Below the pieces are notes generated by a model, which was not told the origin of the DNA, ran no database searches, and worked only from the letters and a program-made list of their open reading frames with translations. The translations under genes were made by a program, and so were the position numbers. From contig JAFRXD010000052.1 in NCBI GenBank assembly GCA_017441605.1, positions 28,002 to 92,001 on the forward strand: a stretch of DNA of 64,000 bases, given 5' to 3'. The stretch comes from Thermoguttaceae bacterium (lineage in GTDB: Bacteria > Planctomycetota > Planctomycetia > Pirellulales > Thermoguttaceae). Shown here in pieces: positions 51,215 through 60,790 of the stretch (positions are counted from its first letter, which is position 1; every line of letters starts with the position of its first letter).

Positions 51215-51270
51215 GGGGCGCGGCTCTTCGCGGGCGAGCCGAAAAAATTTGACTTTTTTGCGGGGGCGTC

Positions 51271-51300
51271 TTGAAAAGGGCCGGTCGCATCGCGTATAAT
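51271..51300 (+). promoter_or_regulatory. Promoter of the HAD phosphatase / MFS pair
   Basis: TTGAAA, 18 bases, TATAAT, about 58 bases before the HAD start. It is back to back with the ribBA promoter. Confidence 0.55.
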
Positions 51301-51357
51301 GAGGGCGGCGCCTTGGCGCTTTCGCGCTTTGTTCAGTTTTTATAGGAAAGGTTACCT

Positions 51358-52230
51358 ATGTCCGATTCGTACAAACTCGGCGAACACCCCGTTCACTATC
51401 TGCATCCCGACGTCGATTTGAAGAAGATCAAGCGAGTCGTTTTCGATATGGACGGAACGATCTACAAGGGCGGAACGCTCTTTCCGTTCACCAAAGACGT
51501 TTTTGAAACGCTTGAAAAAATTGGAATCGGATACACGTTCCTGACGAACAACTCGTCGAAGAGCGCGAAAGATTATCTGAAGAAGATTCTCGACCTTGGT
51601 TTGAAATCGACGCCGGACAACATTTCGACGTCCGCGACGGCGACGTTCTTCTATCTGAAACAACACTATCCGCAGGTCAAGAAGATCTACGTTCTCGGGA
51701 CGGCGAGCCTTCGGGAAGAATTCGTCGACCACGGGTACGAGATGATCGACGAATACAACGAGACGGACGAGCCGGAACTGGTTGTCGTCGCGTTCGACAC
51801 GACGCTGACGTACGATCGCCTTTGCAAGGGAACGTATTGGATCGGGGAGGGCAAGCCGTACATCGCGACGCACCCGGACACGGTTTGCCCGACCGACAAG
51901 GCGACGATTTTGGTCGACTGCGGGGCGGTTCAAGCGCTGATCGCGGACGTGACGAAGCGGCGTCCGGAAGCGGTGCCCGGGAAACCGGATCCCGATATGA
52001 TCGGCGGGATCATGGACAAGTACGACCTGAAGCCGGACGAAGTGATGATGGTGGGCGACCGGATCTACACGGACATGGAGATGGCGCGTCGCGCGAAGTG
52101 CGTCGGGGTTCTCGTTTTGACGGGAGAAGCGACGCTCGAAACGCTCAAAGAGAGCGGTCTGACGCCGGAACTTGTGCTCGACGACATTTCGGTTCTGCGC
52201 GACCTGCTCGTAAAGGCGAAAGCGGACTGA
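51358..52230 (+). CDS. HAD-IIA (NagD-like) sugar-phosphate phosphatase
   Basis: 290 residues with ATAGGAAAGG before the ATG. HAD motifs: VVFDMDGTIYKGG with the nucleophile Asp (about 31-33), motif II FLTNNSSKSAKDY, and motif IV VMMVGDRIYTDMEMARRA. The C2A cap of NagD-type enzymes lies between. The second residue pair DMD in place of DLD is normal. It removes phosphate from small sugar phosphates or glycerol phosphate. It lies 53 bp before an organophosphate transporter gene on the same strand, suggesting uptake of a phosphorylated substrate followed by dephosphorylation. Confidence 0.88.
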   Translation: MSDSYKLGEHPVHYLHPDVDLKKIKRVVFDMDGTIYKGGTLFPFTKDVFETLEKIGIGYTFLTNNSSKSAKDYLKKILDLGLKSTPDNISTSATATFFYLKQHYPQVKKIYVLGTASLREEFVDHGYEMIDEYNETDEPELVVVAFDTTLTYDRLCKGTYWIGEGKPYIATHPDTVCPTDKATILVDCGAVQALIADVTKRRPEAVPGKPDPDMIGGIMDKYDLKPDEVMMVGDRIYTDMEMARRAKCVGVLVLTGEATLETLKESGLTPELVLDDISVLRDLLVKAKAD

Positions 52231-52283
52231 ATTTACTGATAGGCAACAACTTAATCGTTAAACGAAGATAGAGGCGCGCGCTT

Positions 52284-54188
52284 ATGTCGGACATTGCGAC
52301 GAACCAAGAAAAGAGAGATAAGTTATACGAATATTGGCGTTGGCGCATCCTTTTGGGGACGATGATAGGGTATATTTTCTTCTATTTCGTCCGCAAGAGC
52401 ATCACGATGGCGATGCCCGGTTTGGAGGAGATCGGGGTAACGAAAACGACGCTCGGTCTTTTCCTCACGATCCACGGGGTGTTGTACGGGGTGGCGCGGT
52501 TCGTGAACGGGGTGTGGAGCGACCGGGTCAATCCGCGGTACTTTATGTCGATCGGTCTTTTCCTCGCGGCGATGACGAACGTGTTCTGCGGTTTCTCCGG
52601 GGACATAGCGACGGCGATGGGTTTTTCCGACGCGTCGAGAGCGAACGTCATCGCTTGGATCATCGGGTCGTTCTGGATTATTAACGGCTGGGTGCAGGGG
52701 ATGGGCTTCCCTCCTTGCGCGAAGAGTTTGATGCACTGGTTCGCGCCTCGCGAGCACGGAGTTAAATTCGCGACGTGGAATATTTCTCATTCGTTCGGGG
52801 CGGGTTTGCTCTTTATTCTGAACTCGTTTGTCGTCGCTCTCGGATGGAAGTTCTGCTTCCTTGTTCCTGCGGCGTTGAGCGTTCTCGGCGCGATCGGGCT
52901 CGTTTGGGCGCTGCGCGACTCACCCGAGAAGGATAAATTCGGACCAGAGAGAGAGAGCTTCGAGCCGGTCGAGAAGTACTACGCGCGCAAACACGGGTTA
53001 ACCGAGGAGACTCCGGTTGCGGCGGCGCAGGTCGTCGAAGAAGAGAAGACGAGCTGGTGGAGCGACCTTTGCGCTCACGTCTTCAGCAACTGGGCGATTT
53101 GGGTTCTCTGCTTGGCGAACTTCTTCGTCTATATCGTGCGGTTCTCGATTCTCGACTGGGCGCCGACGTTCCTTTCGCAGGCGAAGCATCTCGATTTGCA
53201 GTCCGCAGGTTGGGCAACCGCGTGCTACGAGATTTTCGGGGCGTGCGGGATTATCCTGAGCGGCGTGATGATGGACAAGGTCTTTAAAGGACGAGGCGCC
53301 AAGGCTTGTTTCTGGTATATGGTCGGATGCCTTGTCTTTTCGTTACTCTTCTGGAAACTTGATTCCGAGTCGCTCCTTCTGAACATTCTCGTTATGAGCG
53401 TGATCGGGTTCTTTATTTACGGACCGCAATGCTTGATCGGGTGCGTCGCGTCCACGATCGCGACTAAGAAAGCGGGCGCCGCGTCCAGTGGACTGACAGG
53501 ATTATTCGGATATTTGGCGACAATCGTAACCGGCGTCGGCGTCGGGTTTATCGTCGACAGCGCGACAAAGCCCGCAAAAGAACTCCGTAATGAAGAAGTT
53601 GTGTCGGTTATTAATTCTACGGCTGAAGTAACCGGCGTTAGTTTTTCTTACGAGAATATTGACACGCTGACCAAGAGCGTTCTCGAAGGCACGAAAGTTG
53701 GTTATTCCGAAACCGAGGTCGATGAATTTGTAAAAGCTCACTACAAGGGAACTATCGAGAAGTTGGTTAAGTCCGCCGAAAGTCTTTACGATTCCAACGA
53801 AGCGCTCAAAAGTTTCGTCGATAAAGCGAAATCTAAAGGTAAGGACGCAAATCTTTCCGAAGGGAAAGGCGAAAAGCTGATCAATAAAAGGGACAAGGCT
53901 ATCGCGGCTATGCGAGACGCCATCGAGGCGCTTCCCGGCGGTAAAAGTCTTGACCCCGAGACGTCAGACAAGCTCAAGGAATCAATTGTAGCAACAACCA
54001 TTAAAGGTCGAGAGGAAATCGTGAAAGCCGGTTGGCCTCGCATTTTCGGGATGCTCGTGATTTCCTCCTTGGCCGGCATCGTCTTGTTCGCGTTGATCTT
54101 CAACGCGGCGTCTCCGGAAGTTTTGCGCGAAGAGAAGGAGCGGAAGGAGCGCGAGGCGGCGGAGAAGGGAATTTCGTTGAAGAAGTAA
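52284..54188 (+). CDS. MFS organophosphate:phosphate antiporter (GlpT/UhpT type) with large insert
   Basis: 634 residues with GATAGAGG before the start. The first 420 residues are a normal OPA transporter: IFFYFVRKSITMAMPGLEEIG, QGMGFPPCAKSLMHWFAPREHG (family signature), and further helices FVYIVRFSILDWAPTFL. Family members exchange glycerol-3-phosphate or hexose phosphate for phosphate. Between the penultimate helix (about 408-425) and the last one (WPRIFGMLVISSLAGIVLFALIF, about 577-600) is a soluble insert of about 150 residues, helical and Lys/Glu/Ser-rich, lower in GC than the flanks. The tail is basic-acidic and coiled. Works with the HAD gene. Confidence 0.87.
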   Translation: MSDIATNQEKRDKLYEYWRWRILLGTMIGYIFFYFVRKSITMAMPGLEEIGVTKTTLGLFLTIHGVLYGVARFVNGVWSDRVNPRYFMSIGLFLAAMTNVFCGFSGDIATAMGFSDASRANVIAWIIGSFWIINGWVQGMGFPPCAKSLMHWFAPREHGVKFATWNISHSFGAGLLFILNSFVVALGWKFCFLVPAALSVLGAIGLVWALRDSPEKDKFGPERESFEPVEKYYARKHGLTEETPVAAAQVVEEEKTSWWSDLCAHVFSNWAIWVLCLANFFVYIVRFSILDWAPTFLSQAKHLDLQSAGWATACYEIFGACGIILSGVMMDKVFKGRGAKACFWYMVGCLVFSLLFWKLDSESLLLNILVMSVIGFFIYGPQCLIGCVASTIATKKAGAASSGLTGLFGYLATIVTGVGVGFIVDSATKPAKELRNEEVVSVINSTAEVTGVSFSYENIDTLTKSVLEGTKVGYSETEVDEFVKAHYKGTIEKLVKSAESLYDSNEALKSFVDKAKSKGKDANLSEGKGEKLINKRDKAIAAMRDAIEALPGGKSLDPETSDKLKESIVATTIKGREEIVKAGWPRIFGMLVISSLAGIVLFALIFNAASPEVLREEKERKEREAAEKGISLKK

Positions 54189-54303
54189 GCGGGAGACGTT
54201 AAGTTCTCTCGGTTATGTGATTTGAATAACATCGACTCGATCCCGGCGCGGCCGTCGCGTCGGGATTTTTTTGCGGACTCCAAAAAAGGAAAGAGAAAAC
54301 GCG

Positions 54304-56376
54304 ATGGATAAGCGCAACGCGAATTTCGTTTTATCGGTCGTCGCCTTGATGGCGCTCTCGACGAGCGCGGTTTTTGGCGCGGACTCGGTCGTCGCGTCGA
54401 GTTTCGGCTACGATTCCGCCGACGCGACCGATTGTTTGCAGAAGGCGATCGACTCGGGGGCGAAGCGGGTGGTTGTCGACAAACAAGAGGCTCCTTGGAT
54501 CGTTAAGACGATTAAGTTGCGGAGCGATCTCGAGCTCGTATTGCAAGAGGGGGTCGAGATCCTCGCGAAGGAAGGGGAGTTCCAAAACAAGGGGGACGTT
54601 CTCCTTCTCGCGTCGAACGTCTCGAACGTTACGATTCGCGGGGAAGGGAAGGGCGCGACGCTCCGCATGCGCAAGAAAGATTATTGGAAGGAGCCGTACT
54701 CCAAGTCGGAGTGGCGGCACGGGGTATCGCTCTTGAGCTCCTCGAACGTTCGGATCGAGAATCTAACTATCGCGGAAACGGGAGGGGACGGGATTTATCT
54801 CGGGGTCGCGACGCGCGGGGTTCCGTGCCGCAATATTACGATTAAAAACGTCGATTGCGTCGCGAACAATCGGCAAGGGATCAGCGTTATTAGCGTCGAC
54901 GGACTCTTGATGGAGGACGTTCTTCTTCGCGACACGGTCGGGACGGCGCCGGAGGCGGGAATCGACTTCGAGCCGAATCGGGCGGACGAGCAAATCACGA
55001 ACGCGGTAATGCGCCGGGTTAAGGCGATTAACAATCGCGGGGGCGGTTTCGCGTTTTATTTGCCGAACCTTCGCGAAAACGGGAAGGAGCTCTCGGTCAA
55101 AATGGAGGATTGCGAGGCGATTCGCAACAACGCGTCGGGAATCTCCTTCACGGTCTTTAACGGAGAGCGCGGGACGCTCCCGGGCAAGATCGAACTCGAG
55201 AACGTCGATCTTGTCGGAAACTTTTACGGGGCGGCGTTTCGGAGCAAATGGGCGGACGGCGCGCCGGTCGAGTTTAAGAACGTCAAAATCGTAACGCCGA
55301 GCGCCGCCAAAGCGCTAAGAGACGCTCGGATATCGAATTACGACTTCAACGTCGTGGACGACGGGACGTTCGAGCAATGGACGACGACCACGACCGACTC
55401 GGGATTGTCGCTGATCGCGGTGGGGACGGACACGGACGCGAACGGGGGGTACTCGTTCGAGAACTTTGAAATCGTCGACGCTCGCGAGGAGTTCAACGAG
55501 TCTCTCGTCTTGCTTCGGGACGCGTCGAGCGAAGGGGTCGGGTTCAAGAATCTGACGGGCGCGATCAAGACGACGAAACTCGACGCGACCGGCGCGGTCG
55601 TTTCGGATTCGACGCTCGAACCGACGGACGAAAATCTTCCGAAACTGTTTCCACAATTGGCGGCGCGCCGGGTTCCGGCGGTTCCGTTCGAGACGCTGAA
55701 CGCGCCGGAGGGGGCGGAGTTGGCGAAGGAATTGAGCGCCGCGTGGTCGAGCGCTCCGAGCGCCAAATCGGTTTTTCGAGCCAGAGGCGGGGCTAAATAC
55801 GCGTTTTACGCGGAAAAGGGCGCTCGCGTCGAATGGACGTTGCAACAGCGAAAAGTCGGGGCTTACGAGCCGCAAGAAGTCGCGCAACAGGTCGTCGCGC
55901 CCTCGGGAAAAGAGACCTCGATCGAGAGTTTTCCCGGGGATCTCGCTCCGAGAACGTTCGGGTACGACGCCGAAGAGACGGGCTGGCATTTCATCGAGGT
56001 CGAGTTTGGGGCCAGCGCGGTCGAATTGAAAAGCGACTATCCGATCGAGACTTGCGCGCGCCCAAGCTTGGACGCGTTTTCGACGCAAGGGACGTTTTCG
56101 ATCTACGTTCCCAAGGGGTCGAAAGATTTCGGGATCCGGCTGGTCGGGAGTCCTAGCGAGCGGGTCACGGCGACGATTAGCGATCCGGACGGCGCGGAGG
56201 TCGCGAAGTTGGAGAACGTCTCGGCGCTCGGGACTTGGTCGGTCGACGCGGACGCGGACGGGAATCCGGTTCCGCCGAAGCCGGGTTTTTGGACGATTAA
56301 GTTGGAAAGGCCGACGGTCGGGATCTTGGAGGATTATATCGTTACAATCCTTGGGGTTCCGGCTTTGATTCGGTAA
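54304..56376 (+). CDS. Exported right-handed beta-helix protein
   Basis: 690 residues from the ATG at 54304 with GGAAAGAG upstream. A signal peptide (residues 1-26, ending TSAVFGADS) leads into a parallel beta-helix of pectate-lyase type (residues 45-340): repeated turns such as VTIRGEGKGATLRM, VRIENLTIAETGGDGIYLG, ITIKNVDCVANNRQGISVIS, and KAINNRGGGFAFYLPN. Residues 350-690 are beta-sandwich-like, ending WTIKLERPTVGILEDYIVTI. It probably binds or cleaves a polysaccharide outside the cytoplasm; no catalytic site is certain. It starts 115 bp after the transporter, with no clear terminator between them, so co-transcription is possible. Confidence 0.8.
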   Translation: MDKRNANFVLSVVALMALSTSAVFGADSVVASSFGYDSADATDCLQKAIDSGAKRVVVDKQEAPWIVKTIKLRSDLELVLQEGVEILAKEGEFQNKGDVLLLASNVSNVTIRGEGKGATLRMRKKDYWKEPYSKSEWRHGVSLLSSSNVRIENLTIAETGGDGIYLGVATRGVPCRNITIKNVDCVANNRQGISVISVDGLLMEDVLLRDTVGTAPEAGIDFEPNRADEQITNAVMRRVKAINNRGGGFAFYLPNLRENGKELSVKMEDCEAIRNNASGISFTVFNGERGTLPGKIELENVDLVGNFYGAAFRSKWADGAPVEFKNVKIVTPSAAKALRDARISNYDFNVVDDGTFEQWTTTTTDSGLSLIAVGTDTDANGGYSFENFEIVDAREEFNESLVLLRDASSEGVGFKNLTGAIKTTKLDATGAVVSDSTLEPTDENLPKLFPQLAARRVPAVPFETLNAPEGAELAKELSAAWSSAPSAKSVFRARGGAKYAFYAEKGARVEWTLQQRKVGAYEPQEVAQQVVAPSGKETSIESFPGDLAPRTFGYDAEETGWHFIEVEFGASAVELKSDYPIETCARPSLDAFSTQGTFSIYVPKGSKDFGIRLVGSPSERVTATISDPDGAEVAKLENVSALGTWSVDADADGNPVPPKPGFWTIKLERPTVGILEDYIVTILGVPALIR

Positions 56377-56454
56377 GAAGTCGCAATAATTACCCCGCGC
56401 TCGCGAGGGAGGCGGGCGCGGGGTTGCGGATCGAGGCGGCGACCGGCGCGCGGA

Positions 56455-57414
56455 TTAGGCGACGGGATTAAACTTGTCTTTAGTCTGGCGGCAACGCGGG
56501 CAGCGCCAATCGTCGGGTAGGTTCTCGAACGCGGTTCCGGCGGGCGCGTTATTGTCGGGATCGCCAACTTCCGGATCGTAGACGTAGCCGCAGACTCCGC
56601 ACATATATTTGCCGGAAGCGGTTTTATAAACGATTTCTCCGACGGGAAGGGTTTCCGTTGGATTGTCCAAATCGACGACTCTCAGCGCCTCGAGGTTTTC
56701 GTATCCAAGGGGCGTGTGGGTCGACAGATAGACGGTGGGACGGTTTCTAACGAACTCTCGAACTCTATCGAGGGTTTCTCTCGCCGCCGCCATATCTTCT
56801 GTCGCGATCGAGAGTTTGTTCGCGTAAAGGGCTTCGTCGGTGTAGGTGACGTCGCCGTGGAACATAAAGAAGAGCCCGTCGTTTTCGGCGATAATGATAC
56901 TGTTCCCCTTGGTGTGCCCCTTCGCCTCCACGAGACGAATTCCCTCGGCGATTTTTTGGGAGCGCGGGAAGTTGTAGTACGGACCGTCCTCGTAGGTCGC
57001 GCGAACGACGTTTTCTCCCTCGAGCTTTAATTCGTCCGCCTCTTCGGGCGCGAGATAGATTTTCGCGTTGGGGAACGATCGCAATTCGCCGGTGTGATCG
57101 GGATGTTTGTGCGTGACCAAGATTTTCGAGACGCGCTCGGGTTCGTATCCGAGATCCTTAAGGGCGGAGACATAGTCTTTGATTCTGGTTCCCAAGTGAA
57201 TCGTCGTGTTTTCGTCGGGCGCGGACTCGGGAAATTCCAAGGGTAAACCGGTGTCGATTAGGATCAGCTCGTCTCCGGTATCGATAAGAAAGTTTTGGAC
57301 GCTCGAACGGTATTTGACGTTGGGATTGAACTTGTCCGGGCCGTCTTCGCCGCCAAGGGCGAAAGGCTGGGTCATAAAACCGTTTTCGTAAAGACGCACC
57401 GCTTTAATTATCAT
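56455..57414 (-). CDS. Metallo-beta-lactamase-fold hydrolase fused to rubredoxin
   Basis: 319 residues from the ATG at 57414 with AGGGAG 8 bases upstream. The MBL domain (residues 1-255) has the metal motif [11 protein letters not shown], the downstream GHTKGNS His and the GDV Asp, like N-acyl homoserine lactonase and related lactonases. Residues 268-319 are a full rubredoxin: [19 protein letters not shown] and [13 protein letters not shown], with both CxxC pairs for one Fe. Fusion of an MBL domain to rubredoxin recalls flavo-diiron partners, but the flavodoxin domain is missing. Function may be redox-linked hydrolysis or an oxygen/NO scavenging variant. Confidence 0.87.
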   Translation of the reverse strand: MIIKAVRLYENGFMTQPFALGGEDGPDKFNPNVKYRSSVQNFLIDTGDELILIDTGLPLEFPESAPDENTTIHLGTRIKDYVSALKDLGYEPERVSKILVTHKHPDHTGELRSFPNAKIYLAPEEADELKLEGENVVRATYEDGPYYNFPRSQKIAEGIRLVEAKGHTKGNSIIIAENDGLFFMFHGDVTYTDEALYANKLSIATEDMAAARETLDRVREFVRNRPTVYLSTHTPLGYENLEALRVVDLDNPTETLPVGEIVYKTASGKYMCGVCGYVYDPEVGDPDNNAPAGTAFENLPDDWRCPRCRQTKDKFNPVA

Positions 57415-57610
57415 ATGGGGACTCCCTATGTTGGTTTTGACTCCGAGCGGGTAAATATCCGCAACGGGGATTGATTGAAACGACGTCAAAGACGCCCCGA
57501 TTTATCGCGCGTATTTAATTTATTATAATTATTGTAAACGCTTCTTTCAAGGGAACGTTTCGTTCGCGGGTCAATAAGTTGTTCGCGCCGTTTAAAAAAG
57601 GGTTTCGGTA

Positions 57611-58123
57611 ATGAAAGACCATCTTCTTCGCTACGCCTCTCCGTTGGGCGGGATAACGGTCGCGTCGGACGGGACGGGACTTGTCGGGCTATGGTTCGAC
57701 GATCAGAAGTATTTTGGCGCCGGGCTTTGCGCGGAGCGCGAGGAGAGGTCGGACTCGGTTTTGGAGTTGGCGGCTCGGTGGCTGGATTTTTATTTTTCGG
57801 GCAAAGATCCGGGGTTCGTCCCGCCGTTGAGTTTGCGAACGACGCCGTTTCGGGCGGCGGTCGTCGAGGCTTTGCAGGAGATTCCTTACGGTCGGACGAC
57901 GACTTACAAGGAGATCGCGGCGCGTCTTTCGGACGGGGGACGGCGGACTTCGGCGCGGGCGGTCGGAGGAGCGGTCGGGCATAATCCGATTTCGCTCGTC
58001 GTTCCCTGCCATCGGGTTATTGGGTCGGACGGGAGTCTCGTCGGGTACGCGGGGGGACTCGATCGGAAGGCGCGATTACTCGCGTTGGAGGGGGTCGAGA
58101 TTTCGGCGCTTTTGGGTCGATAA
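57611..58123 (+). CDS. ogt: Methylated-DNA-protein-cysteine methyltransferase
   Basis: 170 residues. The active-site block is VVPCHRVIGSDGSLVGYAGG with the acceptor Cys, preceded by the Tyr/Arg helix (PYGRTTTYKEIAARL, RAVGGAVGHNP). It takes methyl groups from O6-methylguanine in one suicidal step. N-terminal domain (residues 1-75) is typical of Ogt rather than the Ada fusion, and the size matches. A terminator follows 20 bases after the stop. Confidence 0.93.
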   Translation: MKDHLLRYASPLGGITVASDGTGLVGLWFDDQKYFGAGLCAEREERSDSVLELAARWLDFYFSGKDPGFVPPLSLRTTPFRAAVVEALQEIPYGRTTTYKEIAARLSDGGRRTSARAVGGAVGHNPISLVVPCHRVIGSDGSLVGYAGGLDRKARLLALEGVEISALLGR

Positions 58124-58142
58124 AACGGTTTTCCGGAAGAGT

Positions 58143-58181
58143 AACGGCGCGTTTCGTTTTGGGCGAGACGCGCCGTTTTTC
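58143..58181. terminator. Terminator between ogt and the double-esterase gene
   Basis: ACGGCGCGTTTC / GAGACGCGCCGT with a 9-base loop and TTTTTC; it serves the ogt transcript and may serve the convergent gene. Confidence 0.8.
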
Positions 58182-58202
58182 TTTGGCAGGGTTAGTCGCG
58201 CG

Positions 58203-59741
58203 CTACTTTTTGAACTTGGAAAGGAACCATTCGTAGAGTTCTTTGTTGTCGTAAGTAACGTTCCAGCAGTCGTGTCCGACGTTGGGGTAGGTCGTGAACT
58301 TGACGTCCTCGTTTCCGGCGGCTTTAACGGCGTCGACGATCGCCTTTCCTTGTTCCATCTTAATGACGGGGTCGGCCTCTCCGTGGAACGCCCAGACGGG
58401 GACGGTGATTTTGCTCGCCTCATCGGCGCGGTACAGGCCGCACAGAGGGGCGACGGCGGCGAGTTTATCGGACGCGGCGGCGGCGAGGCTCCAGGTTCCA
58501 ATACCGCCCATCGAGGGGCCGGTAACGTAGATTCTGGATCGGTCGATCGGGAATCGCTCGCAGACGTTGTCGATAAGGGCGAGCATTTGCTTCGCGGACC
58601 AGCCGGAGGCTTGTTTCGCTTGGGGGCTGATCGTGAAGAACTTCCAGGTCTTTGCGATTTCGGGATTATCGCAGAGCTTCGGGGGGCCGTATTTCTTCAG
58701 GACGTTGGGATTGTCGCCGCTCTCTCCGGCTCCGTGCAGGAAGAGCATCAGGGGGTACCCGGCTTCGGTTTTGGCGGAGTCGTCGCTCGGTTGGAACGCC
58801 CAGACGTTCAGGGTCTCGGTTCTGGACTGGTCGAGCTCGTCGGCTCCGAAGAACTGACGACCCTGTCGTTGCGCTCTGGCGGGCAAGTTCGCCTTTAGGA
58901 GGACTTGTTTACCCGGCTCGGGATTCGGACCAACGAGTTTCGGAGGCAGGCTCTTGGAGAGAAGCCAGTCGTAGAACATTGGGTTGTCGTAGGTTTGAGT
59001 CCAGCTGTCGTGCTGAACGCCGGGGTAGACGGTGAAGGCGACGTCGGGATTGCCCGCCTCTTTTACGGCGTTGACAATGGCGCGACCGCTGTTGATATTG
59101 ACGGCGGGGTCGGCGTCGCCGTGGAAGGCCCAGACGGGCATTTTAATGGAGTCGGCTTTTTCGGTGGGGAACCATCCGCAAATTGGGGCGATGGCGGCGA
59201 CTTTTCCGGCGGTAATCGACCCGACGCCCCAAGTACCGAAACCTCCCATCGATAGCCCGGTAACGTAGATTCTGGACTTATCGACGGGATAGGCGGCGCA
59301 AATCCGATCGATAAGCTCGACCATTTGGAGGGGGGACCAATCGCGCTCTTTTTTGCATTGCGGGCTGACGGTGATAAAGCGCCAAGATTTGGCGATTTCG
59401 GGATTGGCGCACAATTTGGCGGGGCCGTGCATTTTGACGATTTCGGGATCGTCGCCGCGCTCTCCGGCGCCGTGCATGAAGAGAATCATGGGGAATCCGG
59501 CGTCGGTTTTGGCCTCTTCGTTGGAGGGGAAGAAGAACCAGTAGTCGACAGAGTCGGTTTTCGAGGGATCGATCTCGTCGTTTCCGCGTCGGGGATTTCC
59601 GACGGCGGCGGGCAAATCCGCCTTCATAAGGATTTGTTTTCCGGGTTGTACTTCGGGGGCGTCGTCGGCGAACGCGGGGGACGCGAATCCCAGCGCGAGA
59701 GCGGCGAGCAGAAGCGCGGCGGCGCGCATGGCGAACCTCAT
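58203..59741 (-). CDS. Secreted protein with two tandem esterase (alpha/beta-hydrolase) domains
   Basis: 512 residues. A signal peptide covers residues 1-25 (AAALLLAALALGFASPAFA). Two homologous hydrolase domains follow. Domain 1 (about 35-270) has FPMILFMHGAGERGDDPE, nucleophile GLSMGGFGTW, Asp in FHGDADPAV and His in GVQHDSW. Domain 2 (about 285-512) has YPLMLFLHGAGESGDN, GPSMGGIGTW, FHGEADPVI and NVGHDCW. Both triads are complete. They resemble secreted feruloyl/acetyl-xylan-esterase-like or PHB-depolymerase-like enzymes with a carbohydrate-ester role. A single-domain paralogue is the next gene upstream (60677-59847), so the double form arose by duplication and fusion. Confidence 0.88.
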   Translation of the reverse strand: MRFAMRAAALLLAALALGFASPAFADDAPEVQPGKQILMKADLPAAVGNPRRGNDEIDPSKTDSVDYWFFFPSNEEAKTDAGFPMILFMHGAGERGDDPEIVKMHGPAKLCANPEIAKSWRFITVSPQCKKERDWSPLQMVELIDRICAAYPVDKSRIYVTGLSMGGFGTWGVGSITAGKVAAIAPICGWFPTEKADSIKMPVWAFHGDADPAVNINSGRAIVNAVKEAGNPDVAFTVYPGVQHDSWTQTYDNPMFYDWLLSKSLPPKLVGPNPEPGKQVLLKANLPARAQRQGRQFFGADELDQSRTETLNVWAFQPSDDSAKTEAGYPLMLFLHGAGESGDNPNVLKKYGPPKLCDNPEIAKTWKFFTISPQAKQASGWSAKQMLALIDNVCERFPIDRSRIYVTGPSMGGIGTWSLAAAASDKLAAVAPLCGLYRADEASKITVPVWAFHGEADPVIKMEQGKAIVDAVKAAGNEDVKFTTYPNVGHDCWNVTYDNKELYEWFLSKFKK

Positions 59742-59846
59742 TTCTATCGCGGAGAATAAAAAACGCGCGAGCGAAAGACGAATCTTCGCCCGCGCCGTTT
59801 GGGAACTTACTTTATATTAAACGCTTTGCCAAGAGAAATGTTTCTC

Positions 59847-60677
59847 TCATTTTTCGAGTTTATGCTCGAGGAACCAATCGTAAAGTTTCGGGTTGTCGTA
59901 GGTTCTGGTCCAGACGTTGTGATTCGCGCCGGGGTAGATCGTGAAGATAATCTCTTTGGCGCCGAGTTCGCGGAGCTTTTCGACGAGATTTCGCGAGTAC
60001 TCGAATTTAACGGCTCCGTCGGCGGTTCCGTGGAACGCCCAGATTGGGGTATCGGTCATTTTCGGGGCGAATTCGAGTCGGTATCCTCCGCAGATGGGCG
60101 CGGCGGCGGCGATAAGGTCGGGACTGTTGGCGACGAATCCCCATGTTCCGAATCCACCCATCGACAGCCCGGTAACGTAGACTCGGGACTTATCGACCGG
60201 TTGTTCGGCGCAAATCTTTTCGACTAGGAGTCGCAGTTGGGCGGGGGACCAGAAGCGATTTCCCTTGACTTGGGGGCTGACGGTGAGGAATTTCCAGGTC
60301 TTCGCCTTTTCGGGATCGGCGCAGAACTTGGGGGGCCCGTGCATTTTGACGGCTTCGGGATCGTCGCCGCGCTCTCCGGCTCCGTGCAGGAAGAGAAGGA
60401 GGGGGAATCCCTTGTCGGATTTCGCGGACTCGTCGGTCGGGATAAAGAGCCAGTATTTCAGGATTTCGGTTTTGGTTTCGTCGAGCGGATTATCGCCGCC
60501 CAAGGGCATGGCGTCGCCGCCGGTCCATTCGCCGCCTAGGGCGAGTGGCAACTCGACGGTTTGAACGACTTGCTCGCCGGGCTTTGGAGAGTCGGATTTG
60601 GTCGCGTCTTGGGCTTTCGCTTGGACGTCGCAAGCGAGGGCGGTCAGCGCGACGAGTAGAATCGCGGTTAGTTTCAT
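59847..60677 (-). CDS. Secreted single-domain esterase, paralogue of the neighbour
   Basis: 276 residues from the ATG at 60677, with GGAAAA upstream; a signal peptide (MKLTAILLVALTALACDVQA) follows. One hydrolase domain with the same landmarks as its neighbour: FPLLLFLHGAGERGDDPE, GLSMGGFGTW, FHGTADGAV and GANHNVW. The sequence is nearest to domain 1 of the double esterase. It could act on the same substrate class, probably a plant-polymer ester. It lies 105 bp upstream of the double esterase on the same strand and may share its transcript. Confidence 0.87.
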   Translation of the reverse strand: MKLTAILLVALTALACDVQAKAQDATKSDSPKPGEQVVQTVELPLALGGEWTGGDAMPLGGDNPLDETKTEILKYWLFIPTDESAKSDKGFPLLLFLHGAGERGDDPEAVKMHGPPKFCADPEKAKTWKFLTVSPQVKGNRFWSPAQLRLLVEKICAEQPVDKSRVYVTGLSMGGFGTWGFVANSPDLIAAAAPICGGYRLEFAPKMTDTPIWAFHGTADGAVKFEYSRNLVEKLRELGAKEIIFTIYPGANHNVWTRTYDNPKLYDWFLEHKLEK

Positions 60678-60790
60678 CTTGTTTTCCAGTAAGAAGATCG
60701 GAGACAATTCAAGAAAAACGACCGACGTCTCGTCGAGGAAACTTCGGTCGTTTTCTGATTAGTTAAACGGACAAGAGCCGCGCCGAGGGA

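Noticed and set aside
51131..51357. FMN riboswitch before ribBA
   Set aside because: The roughly 60-base leader is too short and shows none of the RFN conserved segments.
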